11,753 bases of DNA from Flavobacteriales bacterium. Lineage in GTDB: Bacteria; Bacteroidota; Bacteroidia; Flavobacteriales; UA16. Made by a program: the position numbers and the translations under genes. The first letter of the stretch is position 1. Each line of letters starts with the position of its first letter. Of this stretch, positions 6,878 through 11,753 are shown in pieces. Below the pieces are notes generated by a model. The model had not been told where the DNA came from and did not search any database. It saw only the letters and a program-made list of their open reading frames with translations. Location: positions 1-11,753 of the forward strand of contig JAURKF010000270.1 of NCBI GenBank assembly GCA_030831885.1, written 5' to 3'.

Positions 6878-6972
6878 TGAACTATCGTATGCCAAGCCCA
6901 CGACCTCAGAATTGGGAATCGTATTATAGCATTGCAGGATGATACGAATGCAGCTTGGCGCATCTTAGTTCA
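6878..6972. repeat. long imperfect hairpin enclosing a decayed CCCACGACT element
   Basis: The left arm TGAACTA (6878-6884) plus GCCAAGC (6891-6897) is complementary to GCTTGGC (6953-6959) plus TAGTTCA (6966-6972), with symmetric 6-base internal loops. That is 14 paired bases in two blocks. Inside it, 6897-6916 is a degenerate copy (16 of 20 bases) of the palindrome found intact at 6997 and 7621. Confidence 0.6.
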
Positions 6973-6996
6973 ATGAAAGTAGCTGACTATATCGTG

Positions 6997-7016
6997 CCCA
7001 CGACTTCAGTCGTGGG
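6997..7016. repeat. CCCACGACT palindrome, copy 2
   Basis: CCCACGACTTCAGTCGTGGG is a near-perfect palindrome (9-bp arms, TC centre). It is identical to the copy at 7621-7640 and in the same orientation; a decayed copy lies at 6897-6916. From memory, closely similar CCCACGACT...AGTCGTGGG elements recur in Bacteroidota genomes in the style of REP sequences mobilised by RAYT-type transposases. No such transposase is in this window. Confidence 0.85.
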
Positions 7017-7198
7017 AATGATGTTGAAGGACAGAGCTATAATAGAATAGCGGGATTCCAGTAGAGCAGGAATGTAGGTGGGATGCATAGTGCGCCCTTT
7101 GCATGTTGTTTTTCCTGCTTACAATGTTGTTCTTCTGCTATTCAATCGAAGGGGTTCATAAATAGGGCATGCATTCATTAGACGAAAACGCGCCCTCA

Positions 7199-7239
7199 CC
7201 CCCCTATAATCCTGCAATCCTATAATCCTATGATCCTAA
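7199..7239. repeat. period-8 TATAATCC array (reverse orientation)
   Basis: After CCCCCC come TATAATCC, TGCAATCC, TATAATCC and TATGATCC, in exact 8-base steps. This is the reverse complement type of the GGATTGTA array at 7658-7698; both even end at the same G6/C6 block, so they form a distant inverted pair about 420 bases apart. Confidence 0.85.
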
Positions 7240-7240
7240 C

Positions 7241-7351
7241 TCACAGATAGATTGCCGCCAGCACGATAAACAACACAATCATCACGATGTAGTACCAAAA
7301 GTCAACAAACCAGGGGAACATCGCTTTATATTTTTCGAAGAGTTGCTTCAT
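7241..7351 (-). CDS. possible 36-residue single-pass membrane peptide
   Basis: The frame encodes an amphipathic, charged start (MKQLFEKYKAMF), then an aromatic stretch PWFVDFWYY, then an unbroken hydrophobic segment IVMIVLFIVLAAIYL ending at the stop. That is the layout of a tiny inner-membrane protein with its N-terminus in the cytoplasm. There is no Shine-Dalgarno site; the upstream sequence is pyrimidine-rich (CCTCCCCCTAATTTTTG), which does not exclude translation in this phylum. A second ATG at M11 is possible. It lies within the coaE-rpe repeat region, 86 bases downstream of another tiny membrane ORF on the same strand, and its stop abuts the period-8 array. No family is recognised. The amino-acid pattern is too well organised for me to dismiss as chance, but only conservation would prove it. 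Confidence 0.5.
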   Translation of the reverse strand: MKQLFEKYKAMFPWFVDFWYYIVMIVLFIVLAAIYL

Positions 7352-7437
7352 CAAAAATTAGGGGGAGGAAATGCCTGTTGAAGAGTGTTGTTTCTTCAGC
7401 GCTTTTCAGTTTGAATTTGGCAGGTCGCGGTTCAAGC

Positions 7438-7533
7438 TCAATTCATAAACAGGTACAGACCTGCTATGGCAGTGCCAATCAAAAACCATTTCTTGGTCTT
7501 CATGGCAAGTAAGTTGAGTTCGAAATAATTCAT
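7438..7533 (-). CDS. possible 31- or 21-residue membrane peptide
   Basis: From ATG 7533 the frame encodes MNYFELNLLA followed by MKTKKWFLIGTAIAGLYLFMN. The second part, from the internal ATG at 7503, alone looks like a tiny membrane protein: positively charged start (KTKK), then a hydrophobic segment with GxxxAG-like small residues. A promoter-like TTCATTTG (7546-7539, minus) would put the transcript start near 7532 and so favour the 21-residue form. It precedes the 36-residue membrane ORF on the same strand. Such short hydrophobic frames arise by chance, so confidence is low. Confidence 0.35.
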   Translation of the reverse strand: MNYFELNLLAMKTKKWFLIGTAIAGLYLFMN

Positions 7534-7620
7534 AGTTCAAATGAAGCGTTTGAAATTGCCTTTGCGACGAACGAGCGGAGCAGTTTTCAAAAGTGCGAAG
7601 TGAATAGTAATACAGACAAG

Positions 7621-7640
7621 CCCACGACTTCAGTCGTGGG
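7621..7640. repeat. CCCACGACT palindrome, copy 3
   Basis: It is identical over 20 bases to 6997-7016 and in the same orientation. Both are followed by similar sequence (GGGAAYGAT...), here running directly into the period-8 array at 7658, so the two repeat types are adjacent. Confidence 0.85.
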
Positions 7641-7657
7641 AACGATATCGAAGTATA

Positions 7658-7735
7658 GCAGGATTGTAGGATTGCAGGATTGTAGGATTATAGGGGGGCA
7701 GCTCCTTCTGTTATCCTACAATCCTATAATCCTCC
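7658..7735. repeat. period-8 GGATTGTA array with facing reverse array
   Basis: GCAGGATT, GTAGGATT, GCAGGATT, GTAGGATT and ATAGGGGGG (7658-7698) run in 8-base steps. After a 12-base spacer, TTATCCTACAATCCTATAATCC (7711-7732) is the same unit in reverse orientation. The two halves can pair as a hairpin of about 18 bp with two G-T wobbles. Confidence 0.85.
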
Positions 7736-7781
7736 TGAGAAAATTCATACACTCACAACACACATCATCGCCCGAAATACC

Positions 7782-7789
7782 GATTTTTG
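7782..7789 (+). promoter_or_regulatory. -7 box-like GATTTTTG before rpe
   Basis: GATTTTTG differs from TAnnTTTG at the first base. It lies 16 bases before ATG 7806 and directly before ATG 7791. A transcript starting a few bases downstream would omit ATG 7791, which supports 7806 as the rpe start. Confidence 0.35.
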
Positions 7790-7805
7790 CATGCAAATAC
7801 TTCTT

Positions 7806-8456
7806 ATGAGCTACCGCATTGCACCCAGTATTCTCTCAGCTGATTTCGCCAATTTGCAGCGCGATATCGAGATGATTAATCGTTCACAGGCCGATTGGTT
7901 CCATTTGGATGTGATGGACGGTGTGTTCGTTCCGAATATATCGTTTGGAATGCCCGTGGTAAAAGCGATTCATAAGCACGCTACCAAGCCCCTCGATGTT
8001 CATCTCATGATTGTCGATCCCGATCGTTACATCAAAGACTTCAAAAATTGCGGTGCCGAAGTACTCACTGTTCATTTCGAGGCCTGCACGCATTTACACC
8101 GCACTCTTCAAGCGATACGAGCAGAAGGAATGAAAGCAGGAGTGGCCATCAATCCGCATACACCTGTTAACGTGTTGGCCGATATTTTGGCCGATGTGGA
8201 TTTGGTGCTCATCATGAGCGTGAACCCCGGTTTTGGCGGGCAATCGTTCATTGAAAACACGTTTACTAAACTAAGTCAGCTAAAGGATATGCGTGCAGAA
8301 CGTCAGCTTTCATTTCTCATAGAAATTGACGGCGGCGTGAACGAGATTAATGCGGGTAAACTCGCTCACGCCGGCGCCGATGTGCTCGTGGCTGGCAATG
8401 CAGTGTTTGCATCAGGTAACCCTGAGCAAACAATTGCTGCATTGAAAAGTCATTAA
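7806..8456 (+). CDS. rpe: ribulose-phosphate 3-epimerase
   Basis: It interconverts D-ribulose 5-phosphate and D-xylulose 5-phosphate in the non-oxidative pentose phosphate pathway, in the cytoplasm. It is a TIM barrel of 216 residues, normal for the family. Visible signatures are IAPSILSADF (5-14), HLDVMDGVFVPN (33-44), LDVHLMI (63-69), MSVNPGFGGQ (137-146) and EIDGGVN (173-179). Metal ligands are predicted as H33, D35, H66 and D175, with D35 and D175 also the catalytic acid-base pair; phosphate is bound by GFGG (142-145) and the GNAVF loop (197-201). I chose ATG 7806 over the in-frame ATG 7791 because family members begin just before IAPSILSAD and a promoter-like box lies immediately before 7791. 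It converges with glutamate dehydrogenase, with 7 bases between the stop codons. Confidence 0.97.
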   Translation: MSYRIAPSILSADFANLQRDIEMINRSQADWFHLDVMDGVFVPNISFGMPVVKAIHKHATKPLDVHLMIVDPDRYIKDFKNCGAEVLTVHFEACTHLHRTLQAIRAEGMKAGVAINPHTPVNVLADILADVDLVLIMSVNPGFGGQSFIENTFTKLSQLKDMRAERQLSFLIEIDGGVNEINAGKLAHAGADVLVAGNAVFASGNPEQTIAALKSH

Positions 8457-8463
8457 TACGGCA

Positions 8464-9885
8464 TCACGGGAATATACCCAAAGATTGATAGGCGACGCCA
8501 AGCTTATTGATGCCGCTCACAAATGCTGCAGTGCGAAGGTCTTCTATCTTCTTATTGCCTTTTTTGATTTCACGTATTTCGTTGTAGGCGTAAATCATTG
8601 TTTCTTCCAACCCCGAGCGCACGTAATCGATTTCGCCACCTCCCTGAATCAGTATTTTCTTCTCCTTCGCATCCATTGATTTCCCTGTCATCTTTTCGAC
8701 TCCACTAATCAGCTGACGAGCCTGCATTTCCTGGAAGCGTTTTTCCAAACGACCAAAATTTACGTGTGAAAGGTTTTTGAGCCATTCGAAATACGAAACC
8801 GTAACACCACCTGCATTGAGAAACAAATCGGGAACAATCATAATTCCGCGCTTGTTTAAAATGTCTTCTGCGTCTTTAGTAACAGGGCCATTGGCACCTT
8901 CGCCAATAATCTTGGCTTTGATACGCGGCGCATTCTCTGCTGTAATTTGGTTTTCTAACGCTGCCGGTATCAGCACATCGCAATCCATTTCGAGTAGTTC
9001 GGCTGATCGCTCGAAATTCTTCGCACCGGGGAAATTCAAAATTGAACCCGATGCTTTTCGATGCTGGAATACAGCTTCCACGTCAAGACCATTTTCATTG
9101 TAAATACCACCTTCGTATTCGGCTATTCCTGTAACGATGGCTCCGCCTTCACTGCAGAATTTGGCAGCATAAAATCCTACGTTACCCAATCCCTGAACAA
9201 TGACACGCTTGCCTTCCAGGCCGGGTGTAAGACCAAGCTCTTTCATGTCGTCAGCGTGACTCATTGCTTCGCGAATACCGAAGAAAATTCCTTGACCGGT
9301 CGCTTCTGTGCGTCCTGCAATACCACCCTGCGCAACGGGCTTACCGGTTACACAGCCAAGCGCATTGATATCGTCGAACTTAAACGTAGCATACGTATCA
9401 ACTATCCATGCCATTTCTCGTGAGCCACTTCCGTAGTCGGGAGCAGGTACATCGACAGCAGGGCCTATCATGTTTTTCTTGATTAACTCTGTAGTGTAGC
9501 GGCGCGTAAGACGCTCGAGTTGAGAAACGGTGAGCGTTGATGGCTTCACTTTTATACCGCCTTTTGCACCGCCAAACGGCACATCCACCGCTGCGCATTT
9601 GAAGGTCATGAGTGTTGCAAGGGCTTTTACCTCATCTTCATCAACCATATCGCTGTAGCGAATTCCTCCTTTGGTGGGAGTAGTGTGATGGCTGTGCTGA
9701 ACGCGAATGCCTTCGAACACCTCGATTTTTCCATTTATTTCCAGAGGGAAGTAAAATTTGTAAACGCTGTTACAAACTTTGATTTGATTTAGCAAACCTT
9801 CATCAAACGTTGTGAATGCGGCTGCTTTGTCGAAATAGGAGAGCACGTCATTGTAAAACTGTCCTCCAACACTTTTGTGGCTCAT
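8464..9885 (-). CDS. gdhA: glutamate dehydrogenase (Glu/Leu/Phe/Val dehydrogenase family)
   Basis: It catalyses reversible oxidative deamination of glutamate to 2-oxoglutarate and ammonia, in the cytoplasm. The 473-residue protein has the substrate domain first: TKGGIRYS (K72), MTFKCA (K96), PFGGAKGG with catalytic K108, and VPAPDYGS with catalytic D149. The Rossmann domain follows with GLGNVG (232-237) and the acidic strand end GIAEYEGG (253-260). NAGGVTVSYFEW (357-368) favours glutamate over branched-chain substrates. NAD versus NADP cannot be settled by eye; the glutamates after the second strand lean towards NAD. Compared with typical 420-residue bacterial enzymes there is an insertion near the C-terminus (about 395-425; MDAKEKKILIQGGGEIDYVRSG split). 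A TACTTTTG promoter box lies upstream, and a three-codon ORF overlaps the start. Its product pool connects to the isocitrate dehydrogenase product 2-oxoglutarate. Confidence 0.95.
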   Translation of the reverse strand: MSHKSVGGQFYNDVLSYFDKAAAFTTFDEGLLNQIKVCNSVYKFYFPLEINGKIEVFEGIRVQHSHHTTPTKGGIRYSDMVDEDEVKALATLMTFKCAAVDVPFGGAKGGIKVKPSTLTVSQLERLTRRYTTELIKKNMIGPAVDVPAPDYGSGSREMAWIVDTYATFKFDDINALGCVTGKPVAQGGIAGRTEATGQGIFFGIREAMSHADDMKELGLTPGLEGKRVIVQGLGNVGFYAAKFCSEGGAIVTGIAEYEGGIYNENGLDVEAVFQHRKASGSILNFPGAKNFERSAELLEMDCDVLIPAALENQITAENAPRIKAKIIGEGANGPVTKDAEDILNKRGIMIVPDLFLNAGGVTVSYFEWLKNLSHVNFGRLEKRFQEMQARQLISGVEKMTGKSMDAKEKKILIQGGGEIDYVRSGLEETMIYAYNEIREIKKGNKKIEDLRTAAFVSGINKLGVAYQSLGIFP

Positions 9886-9907
9886 AAAATCATTTTTTAT
9901 TGACCGC

Positions 9908-9915
9908 CAAAAGTA
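9908..9915 (-). promoter_or_regulatory. -7 box (TACTTTTG) of the glutamate dehydrogenase gene
   Basis: The minus strand reads TACTTTTG at 9915-9908, an exact TAnnTTTG match 22 bases before the start codon. A T-rich stretch (TTTTTC) lies about 17 bases further upstream at the place expected for the -33 box. The leader would be about 15-20 bases and A/T-rich without a Shine-Dalgarno site. Confidence 0.55.
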
Positions 9916-10049
9916 TCGTTTGTGCTTGTACGAAAAACCGCAAATTCAAATCTTGTAACTAAACATGGGATGTTGATAAACCGTTTGGCGAGATTCGAAT
10001 TCCGTTTATCTGAATTTGGTACTCTCCATTAATTGCTGTAATCAATTCT

Positions 10050-11351
10050 CTACTGTCTTTTGAGTAAACCGCACTCAAGGCATTTGCGAAGTGGTTCGAT
10101 AAAATCGAAAATGGGTTTGCCTCTTTTTTCTGCGATGGTGAGCAATGAATGTTGGCCGTCGCTATAGTTAATGAGGTATAGAAGGGTGTCGAGGTAATCG
10201 CGGTTGTATTCTGCCGAAATTGTTTCTGGATATAACTTTCTTTTTCCGAGTTGAGGTTCGCCAAAGGGTTCTGTATTGATGTAGAAACCATCGAGCTCCA
10301 GGCCTTCAACAATCTTCTTATATATGAGCACTGTTCCTTCGAGCGCGTTAAAGCTGATGAAGTCTTTGTTGTCGAGCGAAGTGTGGTAATACGGATATTG
10401 GTAATAGGGTGTCCGCATCAATGATCCTACAGGCAGATTGAATCCTGGGGAGCAGTATTGCCGTTCATCGCTGCCGTCGGGTGCGAAATTTTGAATTACT
10501 GCATCCGGTGCGAAGTGATGTAAGATGTGCTCTGTTATGGTATCGGTTAGTGAATTGCCGCGACGCGAGCGTTTGTATTGAAAACGTGCTTCATTGCCCA
10601 CACAGGTAAGAACGAAACCTGCCTTGAGGGTAGTTGTCCATGTTTTGCCATGCTTTGCGAGGCAAGCGATTGCTCCAATCGTTTCCGGAATAAACAAAAA
10701 GCGATAGGTGTACTTGCGATTCGTCATCGCTGACAATTGCTTGTAGAGAAATGCTTGTGCTAGCGGCCCCGACAATTCATTGTTGGCCATGCTCGGATGA
10801 CAGATATACGTTGAGAAGAAAACTTCTTCGTCTGTTTCTCCGGGTAGAATGGCTTCTCCATAGGTGAGGTGACCTGATTCGAGCGTGCTTTTTATTACCA
10901 CCTTGTACAAGCCTTCTCTCGGAAGTGCTTCCCATTCTTTGTGAGAAATACAGAAGCCCCATTTCTCCTTGTAGTAAGCGGTGATGTAGGGAATAGCATC
11001 GGGCATCGAGGGCAGTGTATGCAGGTGCGGAGCGAGCTGCTCCCAGGTAAACTCTCCATCAATCGGTATGCTGTAACTCACGATGTGAAGATTGTTCACA
11101 TGCAAGTCTGCTATTTTCTTTCCTTGGGGTGTGATGATATAAGCATCTTGAATATTCCACTCGTTTGGTATGGTCCAGTCCAACACTTGCGTGCCACTCG
11201 GAATCTCATGCACTTGCATCGGAACGAGCTCTGAAAGAATGTTTAAACTTTCCCGCACTCCGTTCCCGGTAAGGCTTCGGCAAATAGGCCAAAGTCGGTC
11301 GAAGTAGCTTTCCATTTCTTGTTGCATATCAGCGAACTCGTTTGTCTTCAT
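10050..11351 (-). CDS. DUF4910/DUF2172 aminopeptidase-like protein
   Basis: This 433-residue protein fits the DUF4910 family, which has an M28-aminopeptidase-like fold, an inserted DUF2172 domain and a C-terminal winged helix. The opening block FDRLWPICRSLTGNGVRE (18-34) is typical. Likely metal-site residues are H185 in STYICHPSMANNELSG, E223 in FIPETIGA, D295 in PDGSDERQY and H323 in YYHTSLDNKD; N191 stands where M28 enzymes usually have a bridging Asp. About residues 385-433 form the winged helix. Proteins of this type are often encoded in surface-polysaccharide clusters; their substrate is unknown to me. Its start overlaps the 3' end of the SpsF-like gene by 23 bases, indicating one transcript and coupled translation. 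A second ATG at 11327, just after that gene's stop, is an equally good start (425 residues). Confidence 0.85.
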   Translation of the reverse strand: MKTNEFADMQQEMESYFDRLWPICRSLTGNGVRESLNILSELVPMQVHEIPSGTQVLDWTIPNEWNIQDAYIITPQGKKIADLHVNNLHIVSYSIPIDGEFTWEQLAPHLHTLPSMPDAIPYITAYYKEKWGFCISHKEWEALPREGLYKVVIKSTLESGHLTYGEAILPGETDEEVFFSTYICHPSMANNELSGPLAQAFLYKQLSAMTNRKYTYRFLFIPETIGAIACLAKHGKTWTTTLKAGFVLTCVGNEARFQYKRSRRGNSLTDTITEHILHHFAPDAVIQNFAPDGSDERQYCSPGFNLPVGSLMRTPYYQYPYYHTSLDNKDFISFNALEGTVLIYKKIVEGLELDGFYINTEPFGEPQLGKRKLYPETISAEYNRDYLDTLLYLINYSDGQHSLLTIAEKRGKPIFDFIEPLRKCLECGLLKRQ

Positions 11352-11753
11352 GAATACTCTTTGCGTAACCTTGATTAAAAGAAATTGATTCGAACAGCGC
11401 TGTTATTTCGGGATGCTGATTCATATAAGCGATTAGCTCTGAGACTGTAAAATTATTTCCCAGCGCTTTGAAGAGTTTCTCCGTAATGGCGAAGTCTTCT
11501 GCCGTGTCAATGGAAAGTTTGTAGTCAAAGTTTGCATTGAATTTTTGCCAGCCGCATTTGAATTTTCCTGATAGTTTGATGAACGGCGTGACATGCTCAC
11601 GCTCACTCATCATAACAGATTCGCGCCAGGCAATTTCCAAGGCATCCATCGTAAATGCTTCAGAGGTGATTCCATCTTCATAGAAGTTGGGAGCCTGGTT
11701 GCCGTTGGAAAAATAATCGAGTCCGAGCTGCTTCAATCGTTGCACACTAAAAT
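11329..11753 (-). CDS. SpsF-like cytidylyltransferase, C-terminal part (5' partial)
   Basis: The frame is open to the right edge of the window, so only the last 141 or so residues are seen; the GTG at 11745 is an internal valine, not a start. The visible segment matches the C-terminal half of SpsF/NeuA-type nucleotidyltransferases: SERExxVTPFIKLS-like (here SEREHVTPFIKLSGKFK) followed by YKLSIDTAEDFAITEKLFKAL, the family's RLTxDxPEDxxLI block. Such enzymes transfer cytidylyl groups to sugars during synthesis of surface glycans, for example nonulosonic acids; the sugar cannot be inferred from this fragment. The catalytic N-terminal half is outside the window. It overlaps the DUF4910 gene by 23 bases, and both probably belong to a polysaccharide or glycan operon that continues to the right. 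Confidence 0.8.
   Translation of the reverse strand, partial: FSVQRLKQLGLDYFSNGNQAPNFYEDGITSEAFTMDALEIAWRESVMMSEREHVTPFIKLSGKFKCGWQKFNANFDYKLSIDTAEDFAITEKLFKALGNNFTVSELIAYMNQHPEITALFESISFNQGYAKSIHEDKRVR

Larger units (their letters stand above)
6839..7805. other. repeat-rich spacer between coaE and rpe
   Basis: These 967 bases contain no recognisable protein family. They hold three CCCACGACT-type elements (6897, 6997, 7621), two period-8 arrays (7199-7239, 7658-7735) in opposite orientation, a long imperfect hairpin (6878-6972), and two possible tiny minus-strand genes (7241-7351, 7438-7533). In 7017-7198 I see only an imperfect direct repeat (ATGTTGTTTTTCCTGC at 7103 and ATGTTGTTCTTCTGC at 7124). 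No transposase, RNA gene or long ORF is present. Confidence 0.7.

Noticed and set aside
7103..7165. A 20-residue hydrophobic frame MLFFLLTMLFFCYSIEGVHK on the plus strand
   Set aside because: It arises from an imperfect 21-base direct repeat (ATGTTGTT...CTGC twice); low complexity and no other support, so probably chance.
7658..7735. Possible CRISPR array
   Set aside because: The 8-base units have no spacers between them and no cas genes are nearby.
7600..7809. A 69-codon plus-strand frame before rpe
   Set aside because: It is built across the palindrome and the period-8 array, has repeat-derived sequence and overlaps the rpe start; no protein-like pattern.
9959..10312. A 117-codon minus-strand frame at the 3' end of the DUF4910 gene
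   Set aside because: About three quarters lies in another frame of the well-supported DUF4910 gene. The non-overlapping tail looks mildly protein-like (INGEYQIQINGI) but has no start or family support.
11743..11745. GTG as the start of the SpsF-like gene
   Set aside because: The frame continues open to the window edge and the family needs a further N-terminal catalytic half, so the gene is truncated by the window.

Overview
The window looks like chromosomal DNA of a Bacteroidota species, probably a member of the Flavobacteriales. Two secreted proteins end in type IX secretion (T9SS) type A sorting domains. Several genes have the Bacteroidota -7 promoter box TAnnTTTG (seen as TATATTTG, TACTTTTG and weaker variants). 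Purine-rich Shine-Dalgarno sites are largely absent. No exact genus can be given from sequence reading alone.

Layout, left to right. (1) The 3' part of a secreted YHYH-domain protein (1-876, +) converges on a LysR-type regulator (907-1815, -). (2) The regulator is divergent from a Thermus/Rickettsia-type isocitrate dehydrogenase (1897-3336, +). A small helical protein of unknown function follows (3348-3611, +), then a strong intrinsic terminator (3655-3683). (3) Short GCTTCG/CGAAGC repeats (3701-3860) lead into two minus-strand genes: a T9SS-exported protein (3864-4823) and an unrecognised protein (4990-5436). (4) A lipoprotein of unknown function (5645-6226, +) precedes dephospho-CoA kinase coaE (6254-6838, +). 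(5) About 970 bases between coaE and rpe (6839-7805) are filled with three kinds of repeat and contain two possible tiny membrane-peptide genes on the minus strand. (6) Ribulose-phosphate 3-epimerase (7806-8456, +) converges, with a 7-base gap, on a glutamate dehydrogenase (8464-9885, -). (7) At the right edge, two overlapping minus-strand genes, a DUF4910 aminopeptidase-like protein (10050-11351) and the C-terminal part of a SpsF-like cytidylyltransferase (11329-11753), look like the end of a surface-polysaccharide gene cluster that continues outside the window.

Most of the window is core metabolism (TCA cycle, nitrogen assimilation, CoA synthesis, pentose phosphates) plus envelope or secreted proteins. 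I see no phage, CRISPR array, insertion-sequence transposase, RNA gene or defence system. The least explained parts are the coaE-rpe repeat region, with period-8 GGATTnnA arrays and CCCACGACT palindromes around two tiny ORFs, and the repeat hairpins placed at the 3' ends of two consecutive genes.
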